Below are positions 24,057-35,615 of a stretch of DNA of 64,000 bases, one piece after another. Position numbers and translations under genes: made by a program. The stretch's first letter is position 1. The number at the start of each line of letters is the position of its first letter. The notes under the pieces were generated by a model. It saw only the letters and a program-made list of their open reading frames with translations, did not search any database and had not been told where the DNA came from. Source of the DNA: Nymphaea colorata (taxonomy: Eukaryota; Streptophyta; Magnoliopsida; Nymphaeales; Nymphaeaceae); contig NC_045147.1 in the NCBI RefSeq assembly GCF_008831285.2, forward strand, positions 11,101,427-11,165,426, in the 5' to 3' direction.

Positions 24057-26795
24057 GCTAAACACTTGATAGTTGCTTACTGTGGATTCACAAATATAAA
24101 ATTTTAATGTAATAGTCACTGGGACACATCCAACCGCCACCAACCATCAAAAATAGAGTTATTGAAATTGACTAAGATGACTCGTTGACTTGGTCTCAAC
24201 CTGATGAAAGAATGGAAAACCCAAAAATCAGCAAGAACCAACCAACTCATGAAATGACCAGGCCGAGTCATCTGAGTTTCGACCAAGTCAGCTGAGTCAC
24301 AGGCTGGTTTAATCAAGCCATTCATGTATACCTTGTATATGTTACACAAGTGAACCATGTAAATGGTATCATACCATGTATCATGTGAGTGCGCATGTTA
24401 CACAGATGAACTATGTAAAGATATTAAAATTTGTATATACACCGGGACACACACACACACACTAAGAATGTCACTATATTATACGAAGATGCACATACAT
24501 ATCCTAAAGATGAAATTGTATCAAACATATAACAATGATTTATGTATATCCTTATACATACTTTGTAATTTGTATATCATGTCAATGTTAAAATGGATTA
24601 AAAAGAAATACTTGCTTTACAAAAGTGAATGCACTTTATGTGAAAAATAAAGTTTTCAATACAAATCTGAATCATCGAGTTGACCTAGCAATCACAACTC
24701 AATTCACTCCAACTCTGGAGTCACTGGGTCATAAAACCTTAATATAAAGTCGTAATCAACCAAAGAATCAGGATATATCTCATTGCAGGAACTTCAAACT
24801 TAGTTATGACATCTAAATCACTAACATTATGCTGTTCTAAAATTCTTCCATCTCTCTACTTCTGTCTAACATATGTGATTGCTTTCACTTCATCAAGTCC
24901 AAGGTAGAAGTAGATGTCAAACCTAAGTTAATAAAATAAAAGAAAATAAACAAAATTACAGAAGGATTTCAAGAGAATGCATCAAATTTTGAAGAATAGG
25001 TTGAAAACCATGTTAGTAACAAAATCTGTTTTCTTCACAAGTAAAAAAGTTCACTTTTTGAAAAGCAGTAATATTTTTGACAGAATCAGGTATACAGAAA
25101 AAAAGTCCAGTTTGATGGGTCTACTTAGTAATAGCACTTGAGACAGAACCAGGTATACTGAAAAAAATGCTTTCCAACAATTTTGAACATCCACCTCTTA
25201 GTATACTTATAAACCTTGAACTTTTTTATACATATTAAATATTCAGAAACAGTTTTTATAAAACGAAAATTCATTGGTTATATCCACCAAATCATAAAGA
25301 TGTACTTTTACACAATGTTGTATGCCTCGTTTGTAGCTTCTTGGCATATGCTTTCAATTTTTATACATAAAAGGTGCTAAGTGACCATCTCATATAAGGA
25401 ACTCCATATGCTTGGACAATGTGTTTACCATTCTCACCAATAGGTTGGCCAGTTGTAATCTCTGATCATCAAAAAACTTCATCACTTTTAAGACACGATT
25501 TGGTCCATGTTTTTCTTGCTTGTGCTGTGCTCTATATATAATTATATATATAACACACAATAACATCTATTGATAATTTACTAGCCTCAATTATAATTGT
25601 ACAGACTAATAAAAGAAGAACATCCATGGTTCGTTTCTGCAATAAACATAATTGTGGCTTCCATTTACCAGGCATCCAAGCAAGCAACTTGATAAAAATT
25701 AATCATATAAGGGACATCGAAAAGAAAAATATATAAATAAGACAAATATGCAAACAAAAACTTAGCTACGTGATAAGAACAGTTATCATATTGACAATAT
25801 ATTAAGTATCTATTTAACAAGGTATTGATGGAATCATTCAATATTTTCGACTTCTTTAAATTATTCATTGCAAAGAAAATTTTCAACTGTAGTTGCAGAA
25901 ATGTCTGTTCAAACCCAGGCATCTTCATCATCCTCAATTATGTCATCATTCAAAAGGACATTGCATAAATTAATATCAAATACATATTGGTATCAACAAC
26001 ACTCACTTGGTCTTCTTCCACAGGTAAGTCATTGCACATATGGAAAGGCCCTAAGGACTATCTTGATGACCACTATCGAATTTGAATCAATGAAATTACA
26101 TAGAATGCTTGTTGTGCTTGTGATGCTAATTAAAAGATTGTTCATCCATACAAGTGAAACATATTTACAAATGTGAAGTTCCCCTCATCTTTTTTTATGC
26201 CCCATTGTGTGACATAAGAACATCAAACCAATTACACTTGAATAAAACATATGTCATCGTGAAACCATATTTGACTACCAGAACTGCAATATGTGATTTC
26301 TTTTCCATTTTCAGCTTCTCAATAGATTAAGCAAGACCAACCAATGTGTCATTTCTGATGTTCATGCCATGTGTATTTCCCATCTCATGTAGGCTTGGGT
26401 AGGTACACTTTCACTGACTATGTCTCCAAAGTCCACACAGAAGAATCTACTCTTGCATCATGTATCTTCTGAGAAGCTAGATAGGAATTGTAATAATGCA
26501 CAAAATTTTAGATTGTTGATTAATATTGTATAAATCCTTTCTACAAATTAGGACTACAATGTAGCAGCTAGTTCTCAGGTTTTTGGTCATGAAATTCACA
26601 TCCCGCCGTTAACATCATGAAAAGAGAAACAGGCAAATATCTAATTTCTCGATTTTCAGAAACAGAAAACATATCTAAGTTTGTTGAAAATGAACTGTGT
26701 TTTAGTAGCCGAAAATTATAAGAGATGCCACTATAAACAATGCAGAAAATGAACATATACAGGAATGAAGGTCCTCACCGGAAACAAAGATTGAG
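24057..26795. other. AT-rich intergenic DNA
   Basis: No recognisable gene. A GAGTCA/GACTCGG-rich stretch (about 24160-24310) resembles a dispersed plant repeat. A direct repeat AGTCACTGGG occurs at about 24115 and 24720, but no inverted termini accompany it. A (CA)n run is at about 24447-24464. Confidence 0.4.
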
Positions 26796-26938
26796 ATCTC
26801 CAACCACTGCCACAAGTGTCGCAAGTTCAGTCTCTTTAGCTGCTAGGGACCGGTGCAATCTTGCCTTAACATGGTTTACCTCGGCCACATTCCTCCTATA
26901 CACTTGTACACATTCCCTCTCCAGTTCCATCAACATTT
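26796..26938 (-). pseudogene. MAP65 (microtubule-associated protein) exon fragment
   Basis: The minus frame reads [15 protein letters not shown], then KARLHRSLAAKETELATL. This matches the start of plant MAP65/PRC1-family proteins, where a MLLELE(R/Q)EC(L)xVYRR(K)V segment precedes a heptad-like coiled coil. Only about 48 codons are present, followed by a stop within 10 codons. Immediately upstream, in another frame, lies H+-ATPase-derived sequence, so there is no MAP65 start or context. This is a captured or inserted gene scrap, not a gene. Confidence 0.65.
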
Positions 26939-26949
26939 GGCCTCCTATG

Positions 26950-27060
26950 ACGGGCATCAGCAGGAATCATATCACCTAGTTTAGCACTGATTATGTCTCC
27001 TAGAACCATAATGGAGGCTTTTTCCTCGCTCCATCGCCCTCCCCTAGGACCTAACATTTT
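26950..27060 (-). pseudogene. Plasma-membrane H+-ATPase (P-type) exon fragment
   Basis: The minus frame reads [10 protein letters not shown], then [18 protein letters not shown]. This is the actuator-domain region of plant P3A proton pumps, where the consensus is DGRWSE(E/Q)EA..LVPGDIIS(I)KLGDI(I/V)PADAR. About 37 codons are recognisable. Sequence beyond PADAR changes abruptly into MAP65-like coding sequence in a different frame, and no phosphorylation (DKTGT) or other ATPase region is nearby. It is a gene fragment. Confidence 0.75.
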
Positions 27061-28040
27061 TCCACCATCATAAAGTAGCAGCATTAATTTCAACCAGTTG
27101 ACAAGGAGAAACGCCGTATGATGAGTCCGACATACAGTACAAGAGCTTGTCTAAAAGAAGATATTAGCTTCGATTTTGGAGCAAGGCGGGGCCATAAGTC
27201 GCAGCGGCGGCATGGTTTTCCTCGATAAAGCTTATGGTTGAACTGATGAGAAGAAGGGTTCTACTGCCCATAAAATCTTGCCAATCAGGAGGCTTCGTCT
27301 AAACAAAAATCCCAAAAAATAAGAAGACGCAAATCTTCCCGAATGGGAAGAATATTGACATGTTGAACTAATAATACTCCTCCATTGGCGAGAGCAAATG
27401 ATAGCAGCTGTTGCCAACCACGACAATCGGTGCCAACCACGACAATCGGATAACAGGCTCCGCCTAAAAGCTTCAAAATGTTGTTCTTCTGAACAATGAA
27501 AGAGCTCCATGAGAGGAGAGGTGCAGGAGATAACGATTGAGAGAGATTTTAATATAGGAAATAAGGGTCGGAGTTGACCACGGGCGACGCTGGGCCTCCA
27601 CCGTTAGGAGAGCGAGAGATATGTTAAGAATATGGGTAGCGTCGGAGAGCATAACTGATTTACTCCAGAGGGAGCAGAGGCGCGCGGGGAGAAAGAAAAA
27701 CGGGGGCAAAGAGAAAACGGAGAAGAAAGGGGCGCAACGACTCTTGACAGAAGTCAAGCCTCTCTGAGAAAAGGCGCGTCACAGATGAGTGCTAGGGTCG
27801 GATGCACGACGACCCTCCGCGGCGAAGATTGAATACTCGGCACACATTCTGCAATGACTAAAATGTCCCTGATGATAAAACGTACCCCTTATAAGAACAA
27901 AATGAGGAAAAATGACAAAAACCACCATGTAAAAGGACAAAAAGGCCTTCTTACATGGAGCCATGTGGGGCTTGAAAGAGTCGACCATTGAGTTCAACGG
28001 TAAACCCGAGTATCCATAGCGCTCTACTTTCACAGGCCAA
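27061..28040. other. GC-richer flank of the gene-fragment block
   Basis: This is mixed DNA with several chance-sized minus ORFs (27232-27510, 27473-27757, 27779-28033) lacking recognisable domains. A direct duplication of about 18 bp (CCAACCACGACAATCGG) is at about 27415-27450. It could be part of the same transposon or captured block as the H+-ATPase and MAP65 fragments, but no termini were found. Confidence 0.35.
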
Positions 28041-28134
28041 AAAATTTAAGTGACAATATGGTATTATATGTGATCAATTGTTTGGTAAATCACATATTAC
28101 GAATGATTTACGAATCTGCTTAAAAAATTAGAGT

Positions 28135-29165
28135 AAATTCATGAACACCTTTATTTCAACTGTCAAATGACTCTTAAAAGTGTCATTACTGTCAAATGAC
28201 TCCTAAAAGTGTCAATGAAGAACCAACGTTGTTGTCACCATATGCTACATTTTTCTAAAAGCACGTCAGTGAAGAGCAAACTATTTGTATTGTGTTCACG
28301 TTCCAACAAAGTGTCAGTGATGACCCAATGTCGTTCAGATCATATGCGACATATCAGCAAAGAGTGAACCATCGATGACGCTTTCTTAAAAGAATTAATA
28401 AGATATTAGTAGGACCATCTCTAACAGCTATTAGGAACGGGTCAGTAAAGATGGACCATACGTGCCACAACTTAGAAATAGTTAGCAAAGTCCCTATGGT
28501 TCTTGAGACCATCTGTAATGTTTTTCGTTAAGCGTAGCAGCAAGACTGAACCATCTACACTGCTTTCTAAAAAGTGGCAGTAAAGACCTTATATTATTAG
28601 GACAATCTCCAACGTTTTTCAGAAAAGCGTCATTGAAGTTTGGAGCCTTTGGACCATCCATGATTCGTTCTAAAAGGCTTCGATGGAATTCCAATGCTGC
28701 TAGGACCATCTATGACAATTCTCAGATGCCAAGAAAGATAAAAAAAAACCATCCGTAATGTCTTGTGAAAAATGTTAGTGAGCACTATTATTATGGGAAC
28801 GATATATGATGTTTTCAGTGAGATCAATGACTCAATATTGTTAAGAACATCTGTTGCGCTTTTGTGAAAGTGTTAGTAAGGACATGACACTGCGGCTGAC
28901 TATCTATTATGCTTTCTGAAAATAACTGAAACTGTTACTATTGAGATAATCTATGATATCTCCTGAAAAGGCGCCAGTGAACCAGTACTGCTGGGGCCAC
29001 CTTTGATGCTTTAGAAAAAACGTTAGTGAAGACCCAACTGCTGGGACCATTTGTTACATTTTTTGGAAAATTGTCATTAAAGACCCAACTACTGAAATCA
29101 TCTGCGATGCTTTCTGAAAAAGCATCAATAAAAAAGGCACCCCTGGTGACAAAATCCTTTTTTAG
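28135..29165. repeat. Degenerate minisatellite, unit about 50-90 bp
   Basis: At least ten diverged recurrences of a motif order were read by eye: GACCATCTRTGATG, then GCTTTCTGAAAAAG, then CGTCAGTGAAGACCCAAC, then CTGCTGG. Spacing is irregular and substitutions are many, so this is an old array. No ORF runs through it. CACTA-type transposons often carry sub-terminal arrays with AAAGCGTC-like motifs, which is one possible origin. Confidence 0.7.
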
Positions 29166-29402
29166 ACGCTGCTAATCGTTGTTTGTCAATGAACAAATAT
29201 TTATCCTGATGAAACCAAATAATGTGAAGAAATGAAATCCAAAATACGATGAATGAAACTATTGGGATTGGCTTTTCTTAAGCTAGATCATATCCTCCCT
29301 GACCAATCAAGTTCACTGAAGTCATGCAGTTAGCTATACTACTCACATGTTGTTTGGAAAGCTTTGGAAGCTAAAACCAGAAACTTTTTTCCATAGGGCA
29401 CT

Positions 29403-29563
29403 AAACATATAGTTAACAAATTTTCAGATGGCTTTGAGGCAGTAATCCGGGTCACAGGGGCTGCGCTATATAACTGGACCCAAGTCGACCAAGGTCCAAC
29501 ATGTAAATTCAAAGTTTCAGATCAGATATGCCCCACGGAGCCCCACCTATCTCTCCCTGCTTT
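29403..29563. repeat. Dispersed repeat, related to 7171-7326
   Basis: The motif order matches 7171-7326: ATATAGTTAACAAATTTTCA, a CTATATAACTGGACCCAAGT motif, and CCACGGAGCCCCACCT at the end. Likely MITE-derived. Confidence 0.5.
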
Positions 29564-30221
29564 GGGGAGAATCATGTTGCCCAATCATTAGCAAGTATTC
29601 AACAATTCGATGGCTAATTGCAGAATTTGAGAAAGGGAAACGAGATGAGTACTTTTGTAAGGTGAAAAGCTAGTTTTGCTCATCAGCTCTCTCTTGCATC
29701 CATAGCTGTGGAGGGTGAAGATCTCATCACCCGCATTCTGACCAGACTTCCTATGGCCAATTTTACGGTCGAAATGTGAAAACATTCGACATATAGCAGC
29801 AAATTGCAAACCACTCCTCAAATATGCAGGAAACAAGACATGAACATTGAAGTGCAACCCGTTTCAAAAGAATAAATCCAATTCGAATAGTGAAGCAAAC
29901 ATGGTTGCTCTTTAACTATTTTAGTGACAGTGGTATGATCACAGTGGGACAAGTCATTCTATTACAATTTACCACAGATATCAACAACTTGTTTGTTCTT
30001 GAGTGTTCACAATGAATATCTAGGAGGAGAAGTAAAATTTATAAGAATGGGACATGACTGAATATAAAAAATGTGGGTAATGCACCACTTCTCCTCTCAT
30101 GCCAAATGTGCCATGAACAACATTCTTCATGTTTCCTACTATTTTAAAAAATTTGCTTTCTATGCATAAACTTACCAAGGATAATAACGCGTGCTTTGAT
30201 TTGTAGCCTAACCACTACTAT
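29564..30221. other. Intergenic DNA, nothing recognised
   Basis: A minus ORF of 89 codons (29588-29857) has no recognisable domain. No repeats with clear borders were seen. Confidence 0.4.
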
Positions 30222-30464
30222 GTGAAGGACCTTCAGTCGGTTCTGCTAGAGGGAACAAAGGAGAAAAGGATATATAGTGTCAACCTTAAGAAAAAAGACG
30301 GTGACATAGGAGAAGCCAAAACTAACGTTGGTGGAAGAAATATAATTCAATTTTGGCATGATCGCTCAGGACATCATTCCGATGAAATGGGTTGGGGGTT
30401 GACCCTTCCTTTATTAAGAAAGAACGAAAGAATAAATAATGCAATCAGCTCAAAGAGCAGATAA
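30222..30464 (+). pseudogene. Possible Copia GAG-pre-integrase remnant
   Basis: The 80-codon frame contains LLEGTKEKRIYSVN followed about 25 residues later by FWHDRSGHHS. The order and spacing resemble the Copia gag-pre-integrase region (L.G....LY.L ... WH.RLGH.S). No integrase or reverse transcriptase follows, and no LTRs were found. If real, it is a small decayed fragment; a chance resemblance is possible. Confidence 0.3.
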
Positions 30465-33400
30465 CATAATAGAAAATCATCTCTCTACCTGCTCCCTGAG
30501 CAGGGACAAAGGAGAGTTGCATACAGAAATCCTTTCTGAAATTTCATCAAGATTGAAAAAACTTGCCCGATGTTCACAACAAAAGGAAAGATCTCAGGCA
30601 ACCAGAGAACCACCATTTCCCTCTGGCATTGTTAGATCAGACACGAATATCCCTGGTCAATATGAAGATCACTAACAAGAAGACATTCTACCATCATCTG
30701 TTCAATAAAGGTCCTGCCACCAGAATCTGATGATACTTTCCTGTCCAAGATAACACCATCCAGCCATAACAAACCAACGCAGATGTAACCAACATTGACT
30801 TTGGCTGACACCACTTCAACAATTAAGGTAACCATTCATCTCTTTATTCTGCCAAAACAGACTAGAAACTTTGGGATGGAACCAAATTTTCAAGGCCGTA
30901 TCCATGAGAAACTTCCGTATTACTTGCCATCTTTACAAAATGTATGCACTATCGTGGGCCTGATGTAGCCATTTAAAGGCACACAATGAACAAAAACATT
31001 GAGATAAAGAGAGATAAACTTAATTAGGGCCGTGGATGTAGACTCATACAAGTAGAACCATCGATTCATCATATAAATTAATTCCTTGAGAGAACGAACA
31101 TTTGAGCCTCTACACAATGCAAATGTTTGCGTGTTTGAAATAAGAAGACTGCTTCTCGTGAAGCCGATTAAAAAAGTAAAATGCCTAAAAAATATATTTA
31201 GAAAGATGAAGAAACTCACTTTTCATCAAGATTAAAAATTTCCTTCACACAATGGCGTGGTGGCTTGTAAGGGGTTCCAATTACACATGAAATAGTACTG
31301 TGTTTGACCTAGAACATCCAGTGTGCTGTGCTCTAAATGAATTGATATCATTTGAAAAACACTCGTATCATGTTGTACATAACCTACTGATTTATTTTTT
31401 CCTTTTGTGTCATATTCGTGTCAATTTATTCCAAACTTGTTAGTTATGTGAGCAAATTTAAGCATCAAAGTTTTGTTTTCTCATTTTAGTGGATTAAGGG
31501 CAATGACAAGTCTAAATAATTTTTGGTAAAAGTTGGAACTCATACTGAGAGCCGATCTCAAGAAGGCCATAACTTAAGGAACAAATTATAGGTCTTGCAT
31601 GTGAAGTTCAATTGCATAACTCAATATGCACTTCGACTTTGCATCCTTATTTGGATGGGATATCTCACTTGAATCACTAGACTTAAACATTTTCTTCAAT
31701 TAAAAAGTTTCAATCTTAACAATAAATTATGGGGCATCCCCAGTAGGCTCGTTTTCATAGTTTGATAAAAGTGGATATAAATTCTTAATTAGACATAATT
31801 TTTTCTGAACTAGGGGAAGAAGTCTTCCTCAAAGATAAATTTACTACTTTTGCAAATGACCCACTACTCGAACAACTATCCTAAGCATTCCTAACATATC
31901 ATGAGTTTCTCAAACAACTAATCAAACCCATAAAGCACTAAGCCTCTATGGAAATGATTGGTCATTAAGATGCTTCTTCTAGAAAGTTGTTTCTGTTGGC
32001 TTCATATCATAGAAACATGTTGGCCGTGGTGCCTTACTCATGGATCCAACACCATTTGAGGATATGGGCCCTCTTCCTTCACTGGTGGGAGCAGTAACTG
32101 TGTTTTCTAAAACATTTAAAATTGTTTCTTTTTTATAGGATAACCGCAAGGTGTGTTAGTTAGTGAAAGGGTGTGGTAGTTAGTGAAAGGGTGTGATGGT
32201 TAATGAAAAAAACAATGGCCTGAGAATGTGATTCTAGAGAGGTCAATAAGCAATATAAATGATAGGAATGATACACAATTTTACAACAGTGGAAACCCTG
32301 ACAAAGATTGCAGCCCTCTGTGGAGCTATGAAATTCAGTAAACCTTGCTATCACTTTCTCTTCCCCTTTTGCTTCCTTCATCTCTCTAATATTAAAGACT
32401 TCATCAAATTTGATTCTGTCACATTATATGCCTGCCTCATCTGCTCAACTGAGACAACTCTCCTTCAGTTTGGCAGTGCAATCCTTAGCTACCCTTTTTC
32501 TTCTTTCTTCCCTTGCAATTTGAAAGCCTGATTCCATGGACAGAAAAGGTCTAAGACCTCACAAAATGCTTCTTTCATATGAATATATATGTGTGCATGT
32601 GACTGTGTGTGTACTCTTCTGCAAATTGGCACATGCCGGCCGTGTGAATGTGGTTATAGACTTGTAGTTTAGTTTGAGGTATACCAAATCTGGTCTTTTG
32701 AACTTCAAGAAGGCAGGTCGTCTAGCAAGTTAGTAGACGGAGAACCTTATATTGATTTCATTAGTTTTAAGGTATTTACTCAAACCTACCGTAACATTCT
32801 TCTTTCATCTGAGAAAATTAGATCCATTTGGTAGACAAGATGGTAAGGAGTTTTTTGATATTTCTTGTCTTGCCATTACACTGTGAGAGGGCTTTTCACA
32901 GGCTTTAGAGGCTCAAACGAGATTAGAGATATCTGTGTTGCTGACTTGAATCCATAATCAAATGACAGCAACAAGGACATGTTGCACGCTGCCTGGACAA
33001 GATGGTTCAGCTTCAACATGGAAAATGAAAACCTAAAGATATTGTCATGACACCAAAATGCTAAATAGGAAAGAGCCAGCAAAAATTTATAATGCCACAT
33101 TACACCAAACTCGGTTGAATAGCCAGACTTCTTTAGAGGTCGTTTGATTGCATTGGAACAGCGCGGAACAGAACAAACGGGTTCTGTTTTGGTAAAATTG
33201 ACACAAACGTTGGACAGAGAACTCTCAGGACAGGCAGGACAAAGAACAAGGGGTATAAAAGGCTCAAGAGTTCCACCGCGTTCCGTGCTAAACCACGGAA
33301 CAGCCTCTCCCGACAGCCTCCCCAACCTCGAGCTTGCCCTCGCCCCATCTCTTCCTCTCCTCCCCCTCTCCCTCCCCGAGCAACTCTTTCTCAATCCATC

Positions 33401-34224
33401 TCCAACAACATCCCCATCTTCTCTCCTTCTCCTCCTCCTCCGTCTCCGCTGGAGGGCGACTGCCGCAGCATCGCTTGCTGCCCCTGCCTGCTGCCGACCG
33501 GTATTCCAGCCTTCTATTCATCTCCAACGTCTCCGTGACCATTTGCATTCATCTATTCCCATCTCTCTCTCTCTCTCTCTATTGTTCGATTCTATTATCA
33601 ATGGTATCAAAAGCCCCTTTTGGATTGTCTGATTTTGAGCTTTGTTGCAAATGGCAACGATTAGGTTACTGGATTTAGGGCTTTTTCCTTTTTTGCGTCG
33701 ATTGTTCTTTTTCCTTTTTTGTGTCGATTGTTCGGGGATTAAGCTTTGCCTTGATTTCTTATCATTGTTCCTGGTACATCTAATGTTCATTTGTCTGTCT
33801 GCCATGAGATGTAGCTGATACGATGATGCGGCTGGCCAGGGATTTAGTTCCTATAGGCTGGAAAAGGGAACTATAATACTATTTAGTTCGCCCAGCTTTC
33901 TCACGTCCTCCAGCCACTTCTCTTCCGAAAATTTTTTCATCAGCAAACTAGGTTGTTCGTGTTTACGGATAGATAAACCGTAAACGTTCTCTTCTTCAGG
34001 TCTGTTGATACATTGGCTGACGTCTTCAATTTTTAGCCCTCTTCAGGTCTATTGATACATTGGCTGATGTCTTCAATTTTTGGCCTGATGGTTGATGAAA
34101 TACTTGGGGTGAGATCGTGAGCCTGAAATGTTAGACAAGGCCGGCCGGTTTAACTTGGAAATCTCTCATCAATGGAATAACATGGAATCGGCAGGCTTCC
34201 CCTTTCGCCTGAATTCAGCTGCTC

Positions 34225-34611
34225 TTGTTTGTTGATGGATCGGAAATTCTTCTTGTGCCTTATATCAATGACAAATTACCAAAATTAATTCTTCTCATTC
34301 TTCTCTCTCTCTCTCTCTCTCTCCACTTGTGTTTGTTTTCTCCTTACTTTATCTATATTTCACCTTTTAATATTAAATTGACATGGGAATGCTTAATTTT
34401 TATGGATTGCAGGAAGCAAATACATGGCCCAAATCAAGTTTACATGATGAATGAAAATGATGAGCAGACTCTTGATGGTCACATTACTATTATAGAAAGA
34501 GAGTATAGAAATGGGGAGACCACTATTGAGAGTAGGAAATGGTTGAAAGGTTGTTATACATGTAATTATGAAGAGTTGATGATTCAAGAACAATTAATTG
34601 TTTTTATATAA
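34225..34611 (+). CDS. Hypothetical 128-codon ORF inside the Harbinger-like element
   Basis: The first about 55 codons are Leu/Ser-rich and include a CT microsatellite. The last about 70 codons (from MDCRKQIHGPNQVYMMNEND) look more protein-like, and a TTGCAG acceptor-like site precedes that part, suggesting a downstream exon. No DDE-transposase or Myb-like domain is recognisable. It may be a remnant of an element-encoded or captured gene. Confidence 0.25.
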   Translation: MFVDGSEILLVPYINDKLPKLILLILLSLSLSLHLCLFSPYFIYISPFNIKLTWECLIFMDCRKQIHGPNQVYMMNENDEQTLDGHITIIEREYRNGETTIESRKWLKGCYTCNYEELMIQEQLIVFI

Positions 34612-34650
34612 ATAGCAAAAATTATTTTTTCATGAATTGATGATCTCTTT

Positions 34651-34651
34651 G

Positions 34652-34693
<42 letters not shown>

Positions 34694-34694
34694 A
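34651..34694. repeat. (CT)n(TA)n microsatellite
   Basis: A CT run (34651-34676) passes into a TA run (34677-34694), inside the Harbinger-like element. Confidence 0.9.
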
Positions 34695-35168
34695 AAGAAA
34701 ACTATTGCTTATCTTCGCCATTCAAATACTTTCTTTGAGTATTCTTATAATGAAACAAGAGACTCTAATAAGCAAACATTGGACAAGACGAACAAGACAG
34801 ACAGTACAGATAAAGGTAAAACAAAGACATAAGGAACATGATGTCTGTTCCTAAAACTGTCAAACAATGGACAGAAAACAACATTGACAGGATGAACAGA
34901 ACAGTAGCGTAATAGGCAGGACGTCTTATCTGTTCTGTCCTACGGTACATCTATCAAACGACCTCTTAGGAGCACATCGTAACAGGAACAGTTCCTCGCT
35001 TCCAGTATTAAGTCCCCAAGTTGGTGGGTCACGTATTCAGTTAAGCATATAAAAAGTATGGTAATGGAAAGATCACTTGTTGAATAAAACTGAGGGGCCT
35101 ATGCTGAAGCTACCTTAGCACATTTTTGGTACTACTGCTCTTCATTGAGATTTGAAGTCCTGAGCTGA

Positions 35169-35615
35169 CTATATGTCTAAATTTCCTTCTGCAGACATGT
35201 TCCTTTTCATCTGCAAGAACAGTTTGCAAATAATCAAATACAAAAGGAAAAAAGTTGCAGCACTACAAACAATTCTATAAGAAGTACCTAAATGACTCAC
35301 ATTTGCTATGAATGCTTTTCGGTCTCGATAACCTGAAGAAGAATAAGAAAAAGTAAAATATGATTTATCATGCAACTTTAAGAGCAAAAGGAGTAAGAAA
35401 CTTAGAAATTTCGATTATTGAGTAAATCATGGTAATCAAGGCAAAGTAGGTGAGAGTTTTGATGGCCAGAAGATTGGATAACCTTATCTATTCCATAGAT
35501 GTAATCACAGTATGTGAAAACATTGCTTTGGCTCTTTCCGACATGATGATGGTAATGGTATTCTGCACCTCCACAGAATGGAATGAGTTTGGTGAGACTC
35601 CAAGGGAAGTCATAC
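35169..35615 (-). pseudogene. SMO1-type methylsterol monooxygenase, 3' exons only (copy B)
   Basis: Exon 3 is 35483-35615 (133 nt). It is 12 nt shorter than the intact gene through two in-frame losses: the Asp codon inside the third histidine box (EYHYHHHVG in place of EYHDYHHYVG) and the three codons for FAS after KSQSN. Its acceptor CTCAG is intact. Exon 4 (35301-35332) is 32 nt instead of 33, giving a frameshift right after the acceptor and an early stop. Exon 5 (35169-35210) encodes MKRNMSAEGNLDI and then stops, short of the intact tail. Loss of the HxxHH spacing would remove an iron ligand position. A scrap of exon 2 remains at about 39985-40045. Confidence 0.85.

Larger units (their letters stand above)
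33133..34968. mobile_element. Harbinger/Tourist-like element, 1830 bp, TTA target site
   Basis: The body is 33136-34965. Both ends carry the perfect 13-bp inverted repeat GAGGTCGTTTGAT, flanked by TTA at 33133-33135 and 34966-34968. A 3-bp TTA/TAA duplication is the PIF/Harbinger signature. Sub-terminal copies of GGACAGAAC or GGAACAG-like motifs cluster at both ends. Segments C and D give the unoccupied site (CTTCTTGAGGAGCAC and CATCTTAAGGAGCAC), so insertion followed the duplication. The interior has a CT-rich stretch (33330-33580) and a plus ORF of 128 codons (34225-34611) without recognisable transposase, so it is non-autonomous. Confidence 0.85.

Noticed and set aside
24114-24730. Element bounded by direct repeats AGTCACTGGG
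   Set aside because: No inverted termini or Helitron-type ends accompany the repeats; likely coincidence.
27006-27023. 17-bp exact match (ATAATGGAGGCTTTTTC) between the H+-ATPase scrap and SMO1 intron 2 near 47830
   Set aside because: Flanks do not match on either side, and a match of this length by chance is not improbable in 64 kb.
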